DNA of 64,000 nucleotides. Origin: Phoebastria nigripes. Its lineage: Eukaryota > Chordata > Aves > Procellariiformes > Diomedeidae. Location: NCBI GenBank assembly GCA_035582835.1, contig JAYKAV010002739.1, forward strand, positions 595,598 to 659,597. The letters run 5' to 3'. A program made the position numbers and the translations under genes. Positions 10,082-21,330 of this stretch are shown piece after piece; within the stretch, counting starts at the first letter, position 1, and each line of letters opens with the position of its first letter. A model generated the notes under the pieces. The model saw only the letters and a program-made list of their open reading frames with translations. It was not told the origin of the DNA and did not search any database.

Positions 10082-11992
10082 AGCTCATATGACCAGAGGT
10101 CTTTTTGAGAGAAATGTTGTTTCAACATTAGTTTTGGAGGAAAAAAAATGGTTGCAATGCAAGTAAGAATAGAGGAAACAGTCTTCATAATCAAGTGCAT
10201 ATACTGATATGTTGTCACTTATAATTTTCATAACTTTGTTCAATTCAATCTTTTCTATTGTTATTGAAGTTTTAGAATTAGAGAAGCTAGAATTAGAATT
10301 AGAATTACTAATTTCATGTAGTTAGAAAGATCTATTTCATGAAAACTGTCAAGTCTGGCTCTAATGATAACTATACATTTTTAACTACTCAAAGAATAGC
10401 TCAAGGTATTATTCACAGAAGGATGATATACCTCAGGAATGACAGAAAATTCTGAATTTTGCCTGTTTGAGGCAGCTCTCATTTGTATTGGGTCTATGAT
10501 ACATGGGTACATCATTTGAAAATAGAAATTCATTAATGGAGCTTTTTCTAGCTGCAAATTCTTACCATGTTATCTATTTATTCTTCAACATTAAGGCACC
10601 TCTTTAACTGTGTTACGTGACTAAGGGATTCAAATTTGTATTTAGCTTAGTTAATGTTTTTTGATGTTCTAGAACATACCAAACTAGACAGTACATGAAA
10701 GTACAGCTCCAGCGCTCCTGGAATCTAAAGTGGATTTTTTGACTTAGTGATATCTAGGTGATTTAAGACACTCTACTACTTTTTAGTCCATTCTGGCACC
10801 ACTTCCTGCTAATGTTGCCTGGCATTTTCTGTTAATTTTTTTCTTCTTCCAAATGGTTGTCCATGTTGATTCTTACTTCTTATGTCTCACACATACAAAA
10901 GACAACTGTTTTGGCCGGCAATATTAGAGTCATACCAGCTATCTGTTTGTACTTTTCCCCAAGGAGGTAAAAAAGTTTTCCAAAGCTCAGCAGTACTTTT
11001 TTTTTTCTTTCTTCTAAACATCCGTGGCTGCAGGAGTCTTTGAACTACCCACCTGCAGTTCTGATGATGGCTATCGGCTGAGGGTCTGTGCACTATAGTG
11101 TGCTGCCCTATTCCCACAGACCAGCATTCACTACATCTTTTGGGTTAGCTGTCCTTCCACTAAGAGGCAGTATTGGCCTACCTTTCCCAAGTCACAGATT
11201 CTACAGAAATGAGAAAAAGGAGACGCAACATGAAAACATGGGGTAGCAATTGATCCTAGCTTCAATTTCATCCAAGTCCTAGGGTAAGACAGTGACTAAT
11301 CCTTGTCACACTGATGAATATAGAGTGTTCCAATGACAATGAAATGTGTGGCCAAGAGATGGGTTAAAAGACACTTGCTTGGTAGAGTTCACCACTGCAG
11401 ATGGTAATAGCCACACTGCAGCTTTTTATGCTTGCTAGAGACATAATTTTTACCGAGTTGTTACAGCCGCACCAATATTGGCTGTACTCAGAAGATACAT
11501 GTGCCAAGACTTCCTGTTAATGGTACAGTGGAGCTCTAGAGAAATAATGACTTATAAACCAGGGAAAATGTATGCCTTAGATCCTAGGGTATTAGCTGTT
11601 GTGCATGTCAAAATCAGATGGCCGGGTGTGAAAAACATACTGCTAACTGGATTTTTAGAGAATTGCAAGAATGTTCTATTCACTTCAGGGATGACCAGTA
11701 ATCTAATGACACAGAAAAAGGATTTGCATTTTTCTGATATTACAAAACCATAACAAAACGCTTTTCCCACTTTGGTTAGTAAGGCAGTCTTTTTTTATTT
11801 TAGTTTTTTTTTCCTGTGAATCAGAATGATAGGAACTGTAGCAGAAACTGTTTATTTGCTCTGGCAGTTAGTCAGCATCAAGACTACTAGATTTGGCTAG
11901 CATGAGGGCTGCTAGGTATAAAAGACTTAGATGTAGAACCTGGCTGTAATTCATGAGATTGTGTTGTGCAGAACAGAGAAGTGATCCAGGGA
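10082..11992. other. Unannotated AT-rich DNA
   Basis: No supported gene. It holds a short hexamer run (TAGAAT)3 at 10288-10305. The stretch near 10880-11500 could be a further decayed part of the minus-strand retroelement at 11993-13701, but I found no motif to prove it. Confidence 0.3.
10288..10305 (+). repeat. (TAGAAT)3 hexamer run
   Basis: Three perfect tandem copies of TAGAAT, with another TAGAAT at 10272. Confidence 0.7.
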
Positions 11993-13701
11993 TCAATCTG
12001 GTGCAAGTACCAAAATAATCTGATCATGTGGTAGGACTGTCATTGACACAGAACCTCTCCGCTCACTCATCTGAAGATTCTCTTTAGCAATGAGATACGT
12101 GGAAAGGTGCATTTCACCTCTTGTTGGAAAAAAAGAAGGCCTGAATTTTGGCTGACTGGTAGGTACCGAGTCATTGATACAGTTCAGTGATGAATACACA
12201 AAATTAAGTGGTCTCCTGACAGTGGAAATGCCTGAAGTCCACACTGTCTGTAGAAAAAGTACATGTTTATGAAGCTGTCTGTCAGCATTTGGACTGTGGG
12301 AATGACTGTTTTCAACACTAGGCAGATGGCTCTGATCCCTTGCAGAGATCACATGCCCTGAGCTCTCAGATGTTCTCATATGAGCTTCCTATCTTTGAGT
12401 AGAAGCATCTGTCGTCACAGACTTGTTTGGCTGAGATAAGATGGGTTTGCTTTTGCAGTTCTGAAGCAGGTCTTTTTACCAGTTTGAGGAAAAGATTTAC
12501 TTTGAGACTGACTTCTGTGTATCTGAGATGTCTGCTTGGCAGAGTTATTGTATAGAGCATAGATAAAGTCTGTCAAATAACATCAAATAAGAAGGCACCT
12601 TCCTACTCAAGGTGGTTCAGAAAGCTCACTCTAGTCTGGAATCATTCTTGTGCTAGCAGACCTGTATCTTACACAGCTGCTGTGAACTAAACACTTACAG
12701 TTGAAGTAAAGAGGAATTTTTCTTTTTTTGTTTGAGGCTTTAATGGTTTGGCCCAGCTAGGGCAGTTTAGCTGAGAAGAATGTCACAGCAAGATGCTGTT
12801 GAAAGGAGTTTTGGGAATTCTTAGGCTCAGTGAAAGACAATCTGAAAGTTTTTGAAGAAATGGAAGGCAAGGTTGGTCTCAGTGTTCAGAAATCAGGGCC
12901 ACACAAAGATAAATTCTTTTTAACTGTCTCAAGATATCCTTCATGACTGCGGCTAGGGGAGGAATTGCACATTGTTACATAGGTAGCTGTTTCGATATAG
13001 TGGTGTAAGACACAACAAAAGCTATTCTAGGATGTCAGTATAGTACTAACAGGCACAGCATTCCTCTAAATACTGTAGTTGTGTCCCTTGTCCTTGAAGA
13101 CTGCCTTTTTGCTAGCAGAACTTCCGTTTACCGATAAGGGAAAGTCAGATCTTCATGTTTCTGACATGGTACACCATAAAGATAACTCTTCAGCCTCATC
13201 AAAGTATCAGCCCCAGTTTTGAAAGTTAATTTGAAACCTTTTACTTAAGACCAATCATCTGAAAATTATGTAAAAAGAAGGAATAGCTGTTTGTCTTACT
13301 GGGATTTTGTATCTGTAAAACACTTGATCTCCTTGATCTCCTGAGTTTTCCATGTTTCCATAGAGTCCTGTAGCTCTAGAAGTCTGTGCCATGGAAGGAA
13401 CTGAAAGATTTTAGTCTTTACAGCACTGGATGAAGGCATTGAAAATACAAAGCTTTGCCCTACATTGCTTGCCCATATTAAAAAAATTCTAGTGATGTTT
13501 TCTTTATTAACTTGTGTGTAAGAGCAAAGATTTCAAATTTGGCCAAGGAAGTACCTCTTTTGTCACAGGTACGACTTTTACCCTTCTCTTAGAAATTTGT
13601 GCCAATGTAACCAAGTTATAATTTTGAAAAATCATAGTAGGTATATGCTTAACAGTAGCCTTAATAGAGCACTGGAATATTGTCAGATCAAGTCTAGACA
13701 T
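11993..13701 (-). pseudogene. Decayed retroelement pol remnant with RNase H-like motif (DIRS/LTR-like)
   Basis: On the minus strand a series of short open frames covers this stretch with stops and frameshifts between them. Near 12420 the frame reads QPNKSVTTDAST, which resembles the first RNase H strand and its catalytic Asp (TDAS) in DIRS-like and other pol proteins. It is followed, across a stop and a frameshift, by EAHM and EHLRAQGM, matching the usual GWGAH...LRAQGxWS context, then an RAICLVLKT-like helix and a NMYFFYRQCG segment that resembles the YINRQGG motif. The end nearer 13700 (frame beginning SRLDLTIFQ) may be reverse transcriptase, but I cannot place its catalytic box. No terminal repeats were found. 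The element is long dead; family placement is tentative and rests on remembered motifs. Confidence 0.45.
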
Positions 13702-13880
13702 CAGAACAGAAAGTGAGTCTATCTGATCATCTTAAGGTAATGCCTGGGCAAAGAAATGGTAAGTAGCAACTGATGAGATAGAGGCTAGGAAGTGAGCAGT
13801 AGATACATACATCTAATACAGAGCCAAGAACAGCAGGAGACAGAATATAGGAATCCTGGAAAGCAGACTGGTATGGGGAG

Positions 13881-14460
13881 AATCATAGAATCATAGAATC
13901 ATTATGGTTGGAAAAGACCTCTAAGATCATCAAGTCCAACCGTCAACCCAACACCTCCATGCCCACTAAACCATGTCCCTAAGCGCCTCATCTACATGTC
14001 TTTTAAATACTTCCAGGGATGGTGACTCCACCACTTCCCTGGGCAGCCTGTGCCAATGTTTAACCACTCTTTCAGTAAAGAAATTTTTCCTAATGTCCAA
14101 TCTAAACCTCCCCTGGCGCAACTTGAGGCCATTTCCTCTCGTCCTGTCGCTAGTTGCTTGGCAGAAGAGACCAACACCCACCTTGCTGCAACCTCCTTTC
14201 AGGTAGTTGTAGAGAGCAATAAGGTCTCCCCTNAGCCTCCTCTTCTCCAGACTAAACAGTCCCAGTTCCCTCAGCCTCTCCTCGTAAGACTTGCTCTCCA
14301 GACCCTTCACCAGCTTTGTTGCCCTCCTCTGGACACGCTCCAGCACCTCAATGTCCTTCTTGTAGTGAGGGGCCCAAAACTGAACACAGTATTCAAGGTG
14401 CGGCCTCACCAGTGCCGAGTACAGGGGGACAATCACCTCCCTACTCCATGGAAGAACCAT
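13881..14460 (-). mobile_element. CR1 LINE 3' end with ORF2 C-terminus
   Basis: Plus strand starts AATCATAGAATCATAGAATC, the inverted CR1 3' octamer repeat. The minus strand holds a nearly intact C-terminal ORF2 segment of about 165 codons: [63 protein letters not shown] and [16 protein letters not shown], all standard CR1 motifs. The only ambiguity is an N at 14233. The long open frame makes this one of the younger CR1 copies here. It is 5'-truncated upstream of these motifs, so reverse transcriptase is missing. Confidence 0.95.
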
Positions 14461-14925
14461 CTGTAGCTGGGACTGACCAGGTGAAGAGAATGGTTTGCAG
14501 TAAGGGCAGATGATTGAAAGGGTAGGCACACAGAACAGGAAGCAAGCTCAAAAGCTCGAACAGAAGGGGATCCTCTGACAGCTGGAGCACTTGAGTGCAC
14601 ACTATTCTTTTTTATATTGTGAGAAAAGTGTGTATATCATTATCATCTGGTGCTGGTCCTCACAGAAGGATAGCTACCCATATCTGCTATGAGCTATTTA
14701 TTAACTTAAAGAGCAGAGTCTGTGCAGTGTAGTTAATGGTTTCAATGAACTGAGTTGGTGATATCACATAATGAAATTCCTGGAGAGGGGTTAGTTTACG
14801 ATGTAAAAATTAGGAAATAAAATACACAAAGCTTTACATTAAATATTCTTAACTATATTGCAGAGGTTCTGATTCAAGTAAGACATAGAAAGTACTCTTC
14901 ATATGAATCATGGTAAATATTTTAG

Positions 14926-16207
14926 TTGTGTGACTACAGCCAACGTGGCGTCACCAAGAACAAATCATGCCTGACTAATCTAGTGGCCTTCTATGACCAA
15001 GTGACTGCATCAGTGGACAAAGGAAGTACTATGGATGTCATCTACCTGGACTTCTGTAAAGACTTTGATACAGTCCTGACAACATTCTTACCTCTAAATT
15101 GGAGATATATGGGTTGATGGATGGACTGTTAGATAGATAAGAAATTGGGTGGGTGGCCACATCGAAAGTATTATAGTCAATGGCTCAATGTCCAAGTGGA
15201 AACCAGTAAAGAGTGGTGTCCCTCACGGGTCTGTACTGGGACCAACACTATTTAATATCTTCATCAATGACATAGCCAGTGGGATTGAGCACACCCTCAG
15301 CAAGTTTGCAGATGACACCAAGCTGAGTGGTGCAGTTGATTCACTTGAGGGACGGGATGCCATCTAGAGGGACCTTGACAGGCTTGAGGCCTGGGCCTGT
15401 GAGAACATCATGAAGTTCAACAAGGCCACGTGCAAGGTCACCTGGGTCAGGGCAATCCCCAGTATCAATACAGACTGGGGGATGAATGGATTGAGACCAG
15501 CCCTGCGGAGAAGGACTTGGTGATACTGGTGGATAAAAACTGGACATGAGCTGGCAATGTCCAATGTCCAAGCCAGAGCTTGCAACCCCGAAAGCCAACT
15601 GTATCCTGGGCTGCATAAAAAGAAGTGTGGCCAGTAGGTCAAGGGAGGTGATTCTTCCCCTCTACTCCGCTCTTGTGAGACCTCACCTGGAGTACTGCAT
15701 CCAGCTCTGTGGTCCCAGAAACTACAAGAAAGACATGGACCTGTTAGAGTGGGTCCAGAGGAGGGCCACAAAAATAGTCAGAGGGCTGGAACATCTCTGT
15801 TATGAAGAAAGGGTGAGAGAGTTGGGGTTGTTCAGCCTGGAGAAGAGAAGGCTCCAGGGAGACCTTATTGCAGACTTTTAATACTTAAAGGGGGCTTATA
15901 AGAAAGATGGAGAGAGATTTTTTACCAGGGCCTGTAGTGACAGCAGAAGAGGCAATGGTTTTAAACTTAAAGAGGGTAGATTTGGATTGGACATAAGGAA
16001 GAAGTTTTTTACAATGAGGATGGTGAGACACTGGAACAGTTTGCCCAGTGGAGTTGTGGATGCCCCATCATTGGAAGTGTTCAAGGTCAGGTTGGGTGGA
16101 GTTTTGAGCAACCTGATCTAGTGAAAGATGTCCCTGTCCATGGCAGGGGGGTTGGACTAGATGATCTTTAAAGGTCCTTTCCAACCCGAATGATTCTATG
16201 ATTCTAT
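14926..16207 (+). mobile_element. CR1 LINE with reverse transcriptase fragment and complete 3' end
   Basis: The copy is 5'-truncated inside the reverse transcriptase. In order: [12 protein letters not shown], motif [15 protein letters not shown] (usual CR1 has FCKAFDTV), a short damaged stretch near 15090-15150, [18 protein letters not shown], then [10 protein letters not shown] with the catalytic Asp pair at about 15305. A stop follows at 15365. The C-terminal part resumes from about 15600 ([44 protein letters not shown]). The tail closes with GGTTGGACTAGATGATC and ATTCTATGATTCTAT at 16192-16207. Stops and frameshifts show it is inactive. It has the opposite orientation to the CR1 480 bp upstream. 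Confidence 0.95.
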
Positions 16208-17291
16208 TTTTTGCACAGGTACAGTGCCCCATTAAGGATTATGTTATCCACATAGGGGGCTGAATGAAAGTTTGCTGTCAGCCTTCAGTCTATGTGGTGT
16301 GTTTTTTTTTTTTCTTATGTGTATTTGGCTTTACAACTTTAATAACAATCTTTCAGCTTAGGGATTTCTATCTACGTGTGTTGAAGTGTGTGCGAAACTA
16401 TAAATTATTTTTCATATTTTTCCTTTCCTTATTACTGGAGTACTTCCATATCTTTCAGTACTTCAGTAATCAACATAACACTGCTTCCTGAGGGCCCATG
16501 TATATAGAGGAATGTTTGAAAGGGCTTTGGATATCTGGGTTATACATATTGTATACAAGTAGTCAGGGAGAATTTTAGAAGAGGTTTTACTCTTGGAATG
16601 GAGAGTGGTGGTGGAGTTTTGAGACAAAAAAGAAACACCTGTTTTACTTTCTCACAGCACTGATTATGATGTCTTTACATCATATTTTCACAGAACGATT
16701 ATAACAATATAATACAACTTGATTATGAGGCAATTTTCACCTATATAAAGCCAACAGAAGCAGCTCCATCACTTTCTGTGCTAATTTTCTATGTAGCAGG
16801 CTAAAGAGGAATTAGAAAAGGAGAAAGAAGTGATGTTAAAGACTTACTTTCAACTAGTTCTCCACAGTGCTGAAGTCCCTGGAGATGTTACATCAGCAAC
16901 ATAAGTTAAAGCTGGCCCACAAATACATTATGTTGCATTCAGGCCTCATTGATTAGCTGTGGGAGACCTTTGCACCATGCTGCTCTAATTCTATTTGTGT
17001 GCAGTGCAGACTAGTCCATAAATTTTGAGTCAGAGGATCATTAGACGAACTAATTCCCTGTGTGTAGCATAAATGATAGAATTTCACCCAGAGATTTCTG
17101 CATCAAACTGTTGTAAACTCTGAACTAAAACATTTATTTTGATAGACTTCTGAGGTTCCTTGTCTTTGACATCATGCTTGTGTATCAGCTTTCTGCTGAT
17201 AGCGCAAAAATTCATCCCATACCTGGTGACTGTGAGTAGTGGGGAATTCTTACTTCCAACACACACTAACTCCCGATTTTTTTCCCCCCAG
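16208..17291. other. Unannotated DNA
   Basis: Flank between the CR1 end and a weak exon candidate. I see no supported gene, only a short T run near 16304-16314. Confidence 0.3.
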
Positions 17292-17501
17292 GTATCTCTA
17301 CTATCCAAGGGAAACAAAGAACTGCCCAGCAAAAGAAGAGAACTTGTAATTCTGAACAAAGGGTTCAGAATTGTTCCTAATGAAGTTAACCTGCCTGTAC
17401 TTCAGCTGAGGCTGTCTGATTACCAAAGGGGCAAGCTTTGCTCATTAAATAGCATCCAGATGGAATTCCAATGTGGGACAGCTTCAAGAGACCTCACGTG
17501 A
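17292..17501 (+). other. Candidate terminal coding exon (weak)
   Basis: A strong acceptor (TTTTTTTCCCCCCAG, AG at 17290-17291) opens a 69-codon frame, VSLLSKGNKELPSKRRELVI and onward to GTASRDLT, then a stop at 17499-17501. The basic then mixed composition is protein-like. Against it: no partner exon was found, the frame also extends upstream of the acceptor, and there is no clear polyadenylation signal close by. It could be chance. Confidence 0.2.
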
Positions 17502-18585
17502 CATTTCAGGATGATACTGTTAACTTTAGCTTTGTTTACAGCATAAGCACTTTACAAGGAACATTGGGAAAGATGCTTCGAGGTTTATATGTTAGGAGGA
17601 AAACACAAGTGCCAACAGTACATATCTTCTATTTTTATAAATTTTTTAAAAGAATTGCTGCATAGTCAGCAACGATAGTTTAAAGCCTGTAACCTTATTT
17701 ATATCCATGTATGTCTTCTATGGGAAGAAAAAGAGCTTTGTCATATGACCAGACAGAAAATATATGTAGGTTCACTGTACCAGAATTAGAAACAGATTAA
17801 ACACCATCAATATGATTTTAATATTTAGAAGGAATTTCTCCAGTTACGTTTAGATGGTAGCAAATTCTAATTCTGGTATGAGATGTTAATAATCATTATT
17901 TGCAACTGGCATAGCTTCTGAAAGGATTGTTATTTTAAAAACAGCTGGTTTTACTGCTATTTCAAAATATCTGTATATTATATGTCTATCTTTAGGCACA
18001 CATTGTATAGATCTGTGTACATAAAATGTCATGTACATTTATATACATTTTATATACACATTCATTTACTGTTTAACAAAGTAAATTAAATACATGCTTT
18101 GCTGCTCATCAAAACTGTAGTACTTAAAAGCACTTTCAGAATTTCAATATTTATTCACTCTGTATTAAATGGAGATAAAAATGTCTCACTGCAGTAGCAG
18201 AGAAGCTATTTTTTGTCTACAGTTTAGTAAGGAATACTTATTAAGTACAAAGGCTTTTCTCTACAGTTGATACTGTGGCAATCATAACTGTTGAAAATAA
18301 CCAGAATGCATTTGGTGATATAGCTGTACTAACTCTGTTGAAAATTATTAACATTATGGTCATCACATGATTACGCATAAGTAATTTGATACAGATGTAT
18401 GTTGTGTACTCTTCATAGGCTGGCAAAGTTTTGTTTGGTTTTTTTTTCCCAGTGGTTTCTTTTGTAACTATAAACAGCTAACTGGCATTCATTTCCTAAC
18501 AATTCAAGTGTATTATTTCACCTATAATGTGTGACTTCAACATCCTGAATTGTGAAGCAGTGAATAAGGGCCCAATGGGCAGTGT

Positions 18586-18608
18586 AAAAAAAAAAAAAAA
18601 AAAAAAAA
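18586..18608 (+). repeat. A23 homopolymer
   Basis: An uninterrupted run of 23 A following AATGGGCAGTGT. It could be the tail of an old plus-strand retroposon, but I found no flanking duplication and no recognisable body. Confidence 0.8.
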
Positions 18609-19200
18609 TCTATCCTCGTTTCACATATATGTAATGTAGAAAGTCATTAGGCACTATCTTTGCATCTATACAATGGTGCAGTAGTGATAGCAAAGGTCTG
18701 TTAAGGGTCAAGATGTATGATTTTTAAGGTACCACCAGCAGGTAGTTACAGTTTCCATCATGAATCACCATAGATGATGCATTTCCTGCAATGTTATCAC
18801 TAAAAATCAGTTCCTATTCTAGTTCAGAGTATTAGTTTTGCTTTGCTAGAATGGAGAAAGGTAACGCAGTATGATTAAATCTGATGGATTATAAAGTAAA
18901 TCCACACTATATATGGCTGCCAATGGAACTGATTACACTGATACTTTATGCAAAAAAGACTTCATTTAAATTAAACCTTGATATGCTGGTCCTACTCAAA
19001 TTGCATACGAATTCTCATAATAATTTTCCATTAAAATAGTGTAAAACCAATCTACACTTAAAGTAACCTATTTTAATATATCTTTGCAGAAATGTCTTAT
19101 AATTTTAAATTGTCAGAGTGCATTGAATGCCTTAGAAATAATTTGGACCTTATTTCAAGCATGTTTTGAAGTATCTTTATTTATAATTTGTCTGGATTTG

Positions 19201-19230
19201 TGTGATAGTGTGATAGTTTGTGTGATAGTT
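19201..19230 (+). repeat. Short tandem repeat around TGTGATAGT
   Basis: Three near-copies of TGTGATAGT separated by 0 to 3 bases. Simple local duplication. Confidence 0.6.
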
Positions 19231-21278
19231 CATTCATACCTGATGACATTATTTTTGTTGAGAGATGGAGTACAATTAATTACTCTTACTATGTTTTTCT
19301 TAATGTGTTTTTAGTGCTGTTAACTTTGCAGCAAATTTTGTGCTCATTTTTGTGACTGTGAAAAGTGGAATGCTAGCTGGTGGCCAGCAGAGGAGAGCAG
19401 ACTTCTCTCCAGTAACTACAAGATGAGAGGTGGATTGGTGGCATGTACAGCTGCAACCACCAAGGCAAATCAGAGCAGGGAACCAGTGGTCTTTTCTGTT
19501 TCTTTCCTAGTGTTCACCAGGATTTTTTTTTTTTTTCTCCCTGGCTGCAACTTGAACTGACATGCTTGCTGTTGTAGGAAAGAGCTGACGCATTTTACAT
19601 GTAGGGCAATTAACTGCCATGGAAGATTCATTATCTAAGCTGTTAAGTAATTTATGGCATTAGTACATAGATGTTCTCCACTGACATCAGGGCCCATTGT
19701 GTTTCCCATTGTATGAAAAGTAACAAGAGCCAGTTCTGCCATGAATAATTTCTGTATGGCTAAATTCTGTATAGACAATATAGATAAAGCATATTTAGGG
19801 AAACAGGGAAACCAAAAATAAGTTGCCTGATACCATTCAGCAAATCAGCAAACTTGAGAATGGGACCTGCATCTCATGAGTTCCAGTCCAGTGCATAACT
19901 AGTATCCTTCAAGGTGCGTATCTTTTTTTCTTATATGCTTGTAATCTTTAGTGTAACCTGTGCAAAAATCAGAGAAACAGGCATAACCGTACTTATTATC
20001 TAGCTAATTGAAAAAGACTCCTCAAAGTTTGGTACTAACAATGTTGAAACACTGTACTAAATTACAACTAACTTTGGATTATTTCTGAGTTAATCTAAAC
20101 TGTGACTTATGTAGGCCTTTCCTTCAGTTTGCTTGGCTGCAGTGAAGTACCTGAGATTATGTAGTATTCTGCCTTCTATTATTCATACTTGCACCTACTT
20201 TCTACAGTCATCTGATTACAAGTACTTTCTCAGGAGAATGCACTGTGTGTGTATTCTGTGGCCTGATTTACATATGTTTTGCTCTATCTGAATCATTTCC
20301 CAGTCCCCTGTCATATCCCTGAATAATCAAATGTTGACATTGGATCAAATCATTAGTTTTGTTCCATAAGGGAATTCCTGTTTACAGTCACAGAATAATG
20401 TATTTAAAGACTATTTCTTACAGTCATTGTAACTTGTAGAATTACTGCCTGATTATTGGTATTTCATATCAAGAAATTTCACAACTCGTTCATGAACTTA
20501 TGGAATGATGTTAATTAAAGAAGAAAGACCAACAACATTCCTTGCTAAAAACAAGAACGCTTCTAGTATTGACTTCCCCAAACTGAATAATATAAACGAT
20601 TTTAACATGTATGAATTCTGTCCTGCTTTTAGGAAGAACTGGCAATTCTGAATGACTGCATTTCAGGAGATGTGAAAACCACTTGAGAATGTTTGGTTTT
20701 GAGTGTATGAATTCACCATGAATTTGAATTTAAAAACTTCTCAACTGAAAGTTTCATTGTTCAATTTGTCTAGATAGACAACAGCAATTGGAAAGAAAGA
20801 TCTTCTAATTAATTTTGTTTCTTGACTTGCAGGAAGGTAAGTCATATGAATCCTCTCTGTTCAACTGTTCTCAATGGGAGATGGTGAGAATCGTAATGAG
20901 AAGACTAGTTATTTTAAAATATTTGACATTTGAGTCCTCAAATTTCCTACCAAACTAAAAACTTACCTCTATTAAGATTTTGCTTCCATAATTGAACTAA
21001 TTGTCCACTGCCATATTTTGACCTAACCTCTTTCTTTTCCAGCACCACTGTGTTTGTAATTTCACCAATCAGGACATGTTCCCTGACTTAAGCTGTAACT
21101 GGACTTACTAAGTTTTGCTCAAAATTTAGACTTACCGTAGCTTCAGTACTGTCTTTCATCTGCCTCCATCTCTGTTGGTGCAATGTAAACAAGTACAGAT
21201 AGTGTTGGGAGTTAGCCTCAACAATGGAATCAGCAGCCTGCTACACTCAAAATATTGTTTACAGACAAAGAGGAAGCA

Positions 21279-21286
21279 CACATTTT

Positions 21287-21318
<32 letters not shown>

Positions 21319-21330
21319 AAATATATAACC
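21279..21330 (+). repeat. TG/TA dinucleotide microsatellite
   Basis: Mixed run of TATATATG, (TG)n and (TA)n ending in AAATATATAACC. Low complexity; likely length-variable. Confidence 0.75.

Noticed and set aside
9964..10218. 84-codon minus-strand frame with a hydrophobic stretch (SILTCIATIF) and VLVLAGVELVFFIVA, like a membrane protein
   Set aside because: Most of it lies in the end of the solo LTR (9486-10081); a chance frame over repeat sequence.
13973..14513. Several plus-strand frames of 65 to 138 codons
   Set aside because: Antisense shadows of the CR1 ORF2 on the minus strand.
20821..20840. Tiny exon between TTGCAG and GTAAGT
   Set aside because: Only about 4 nt between the two sites; most likely chance.
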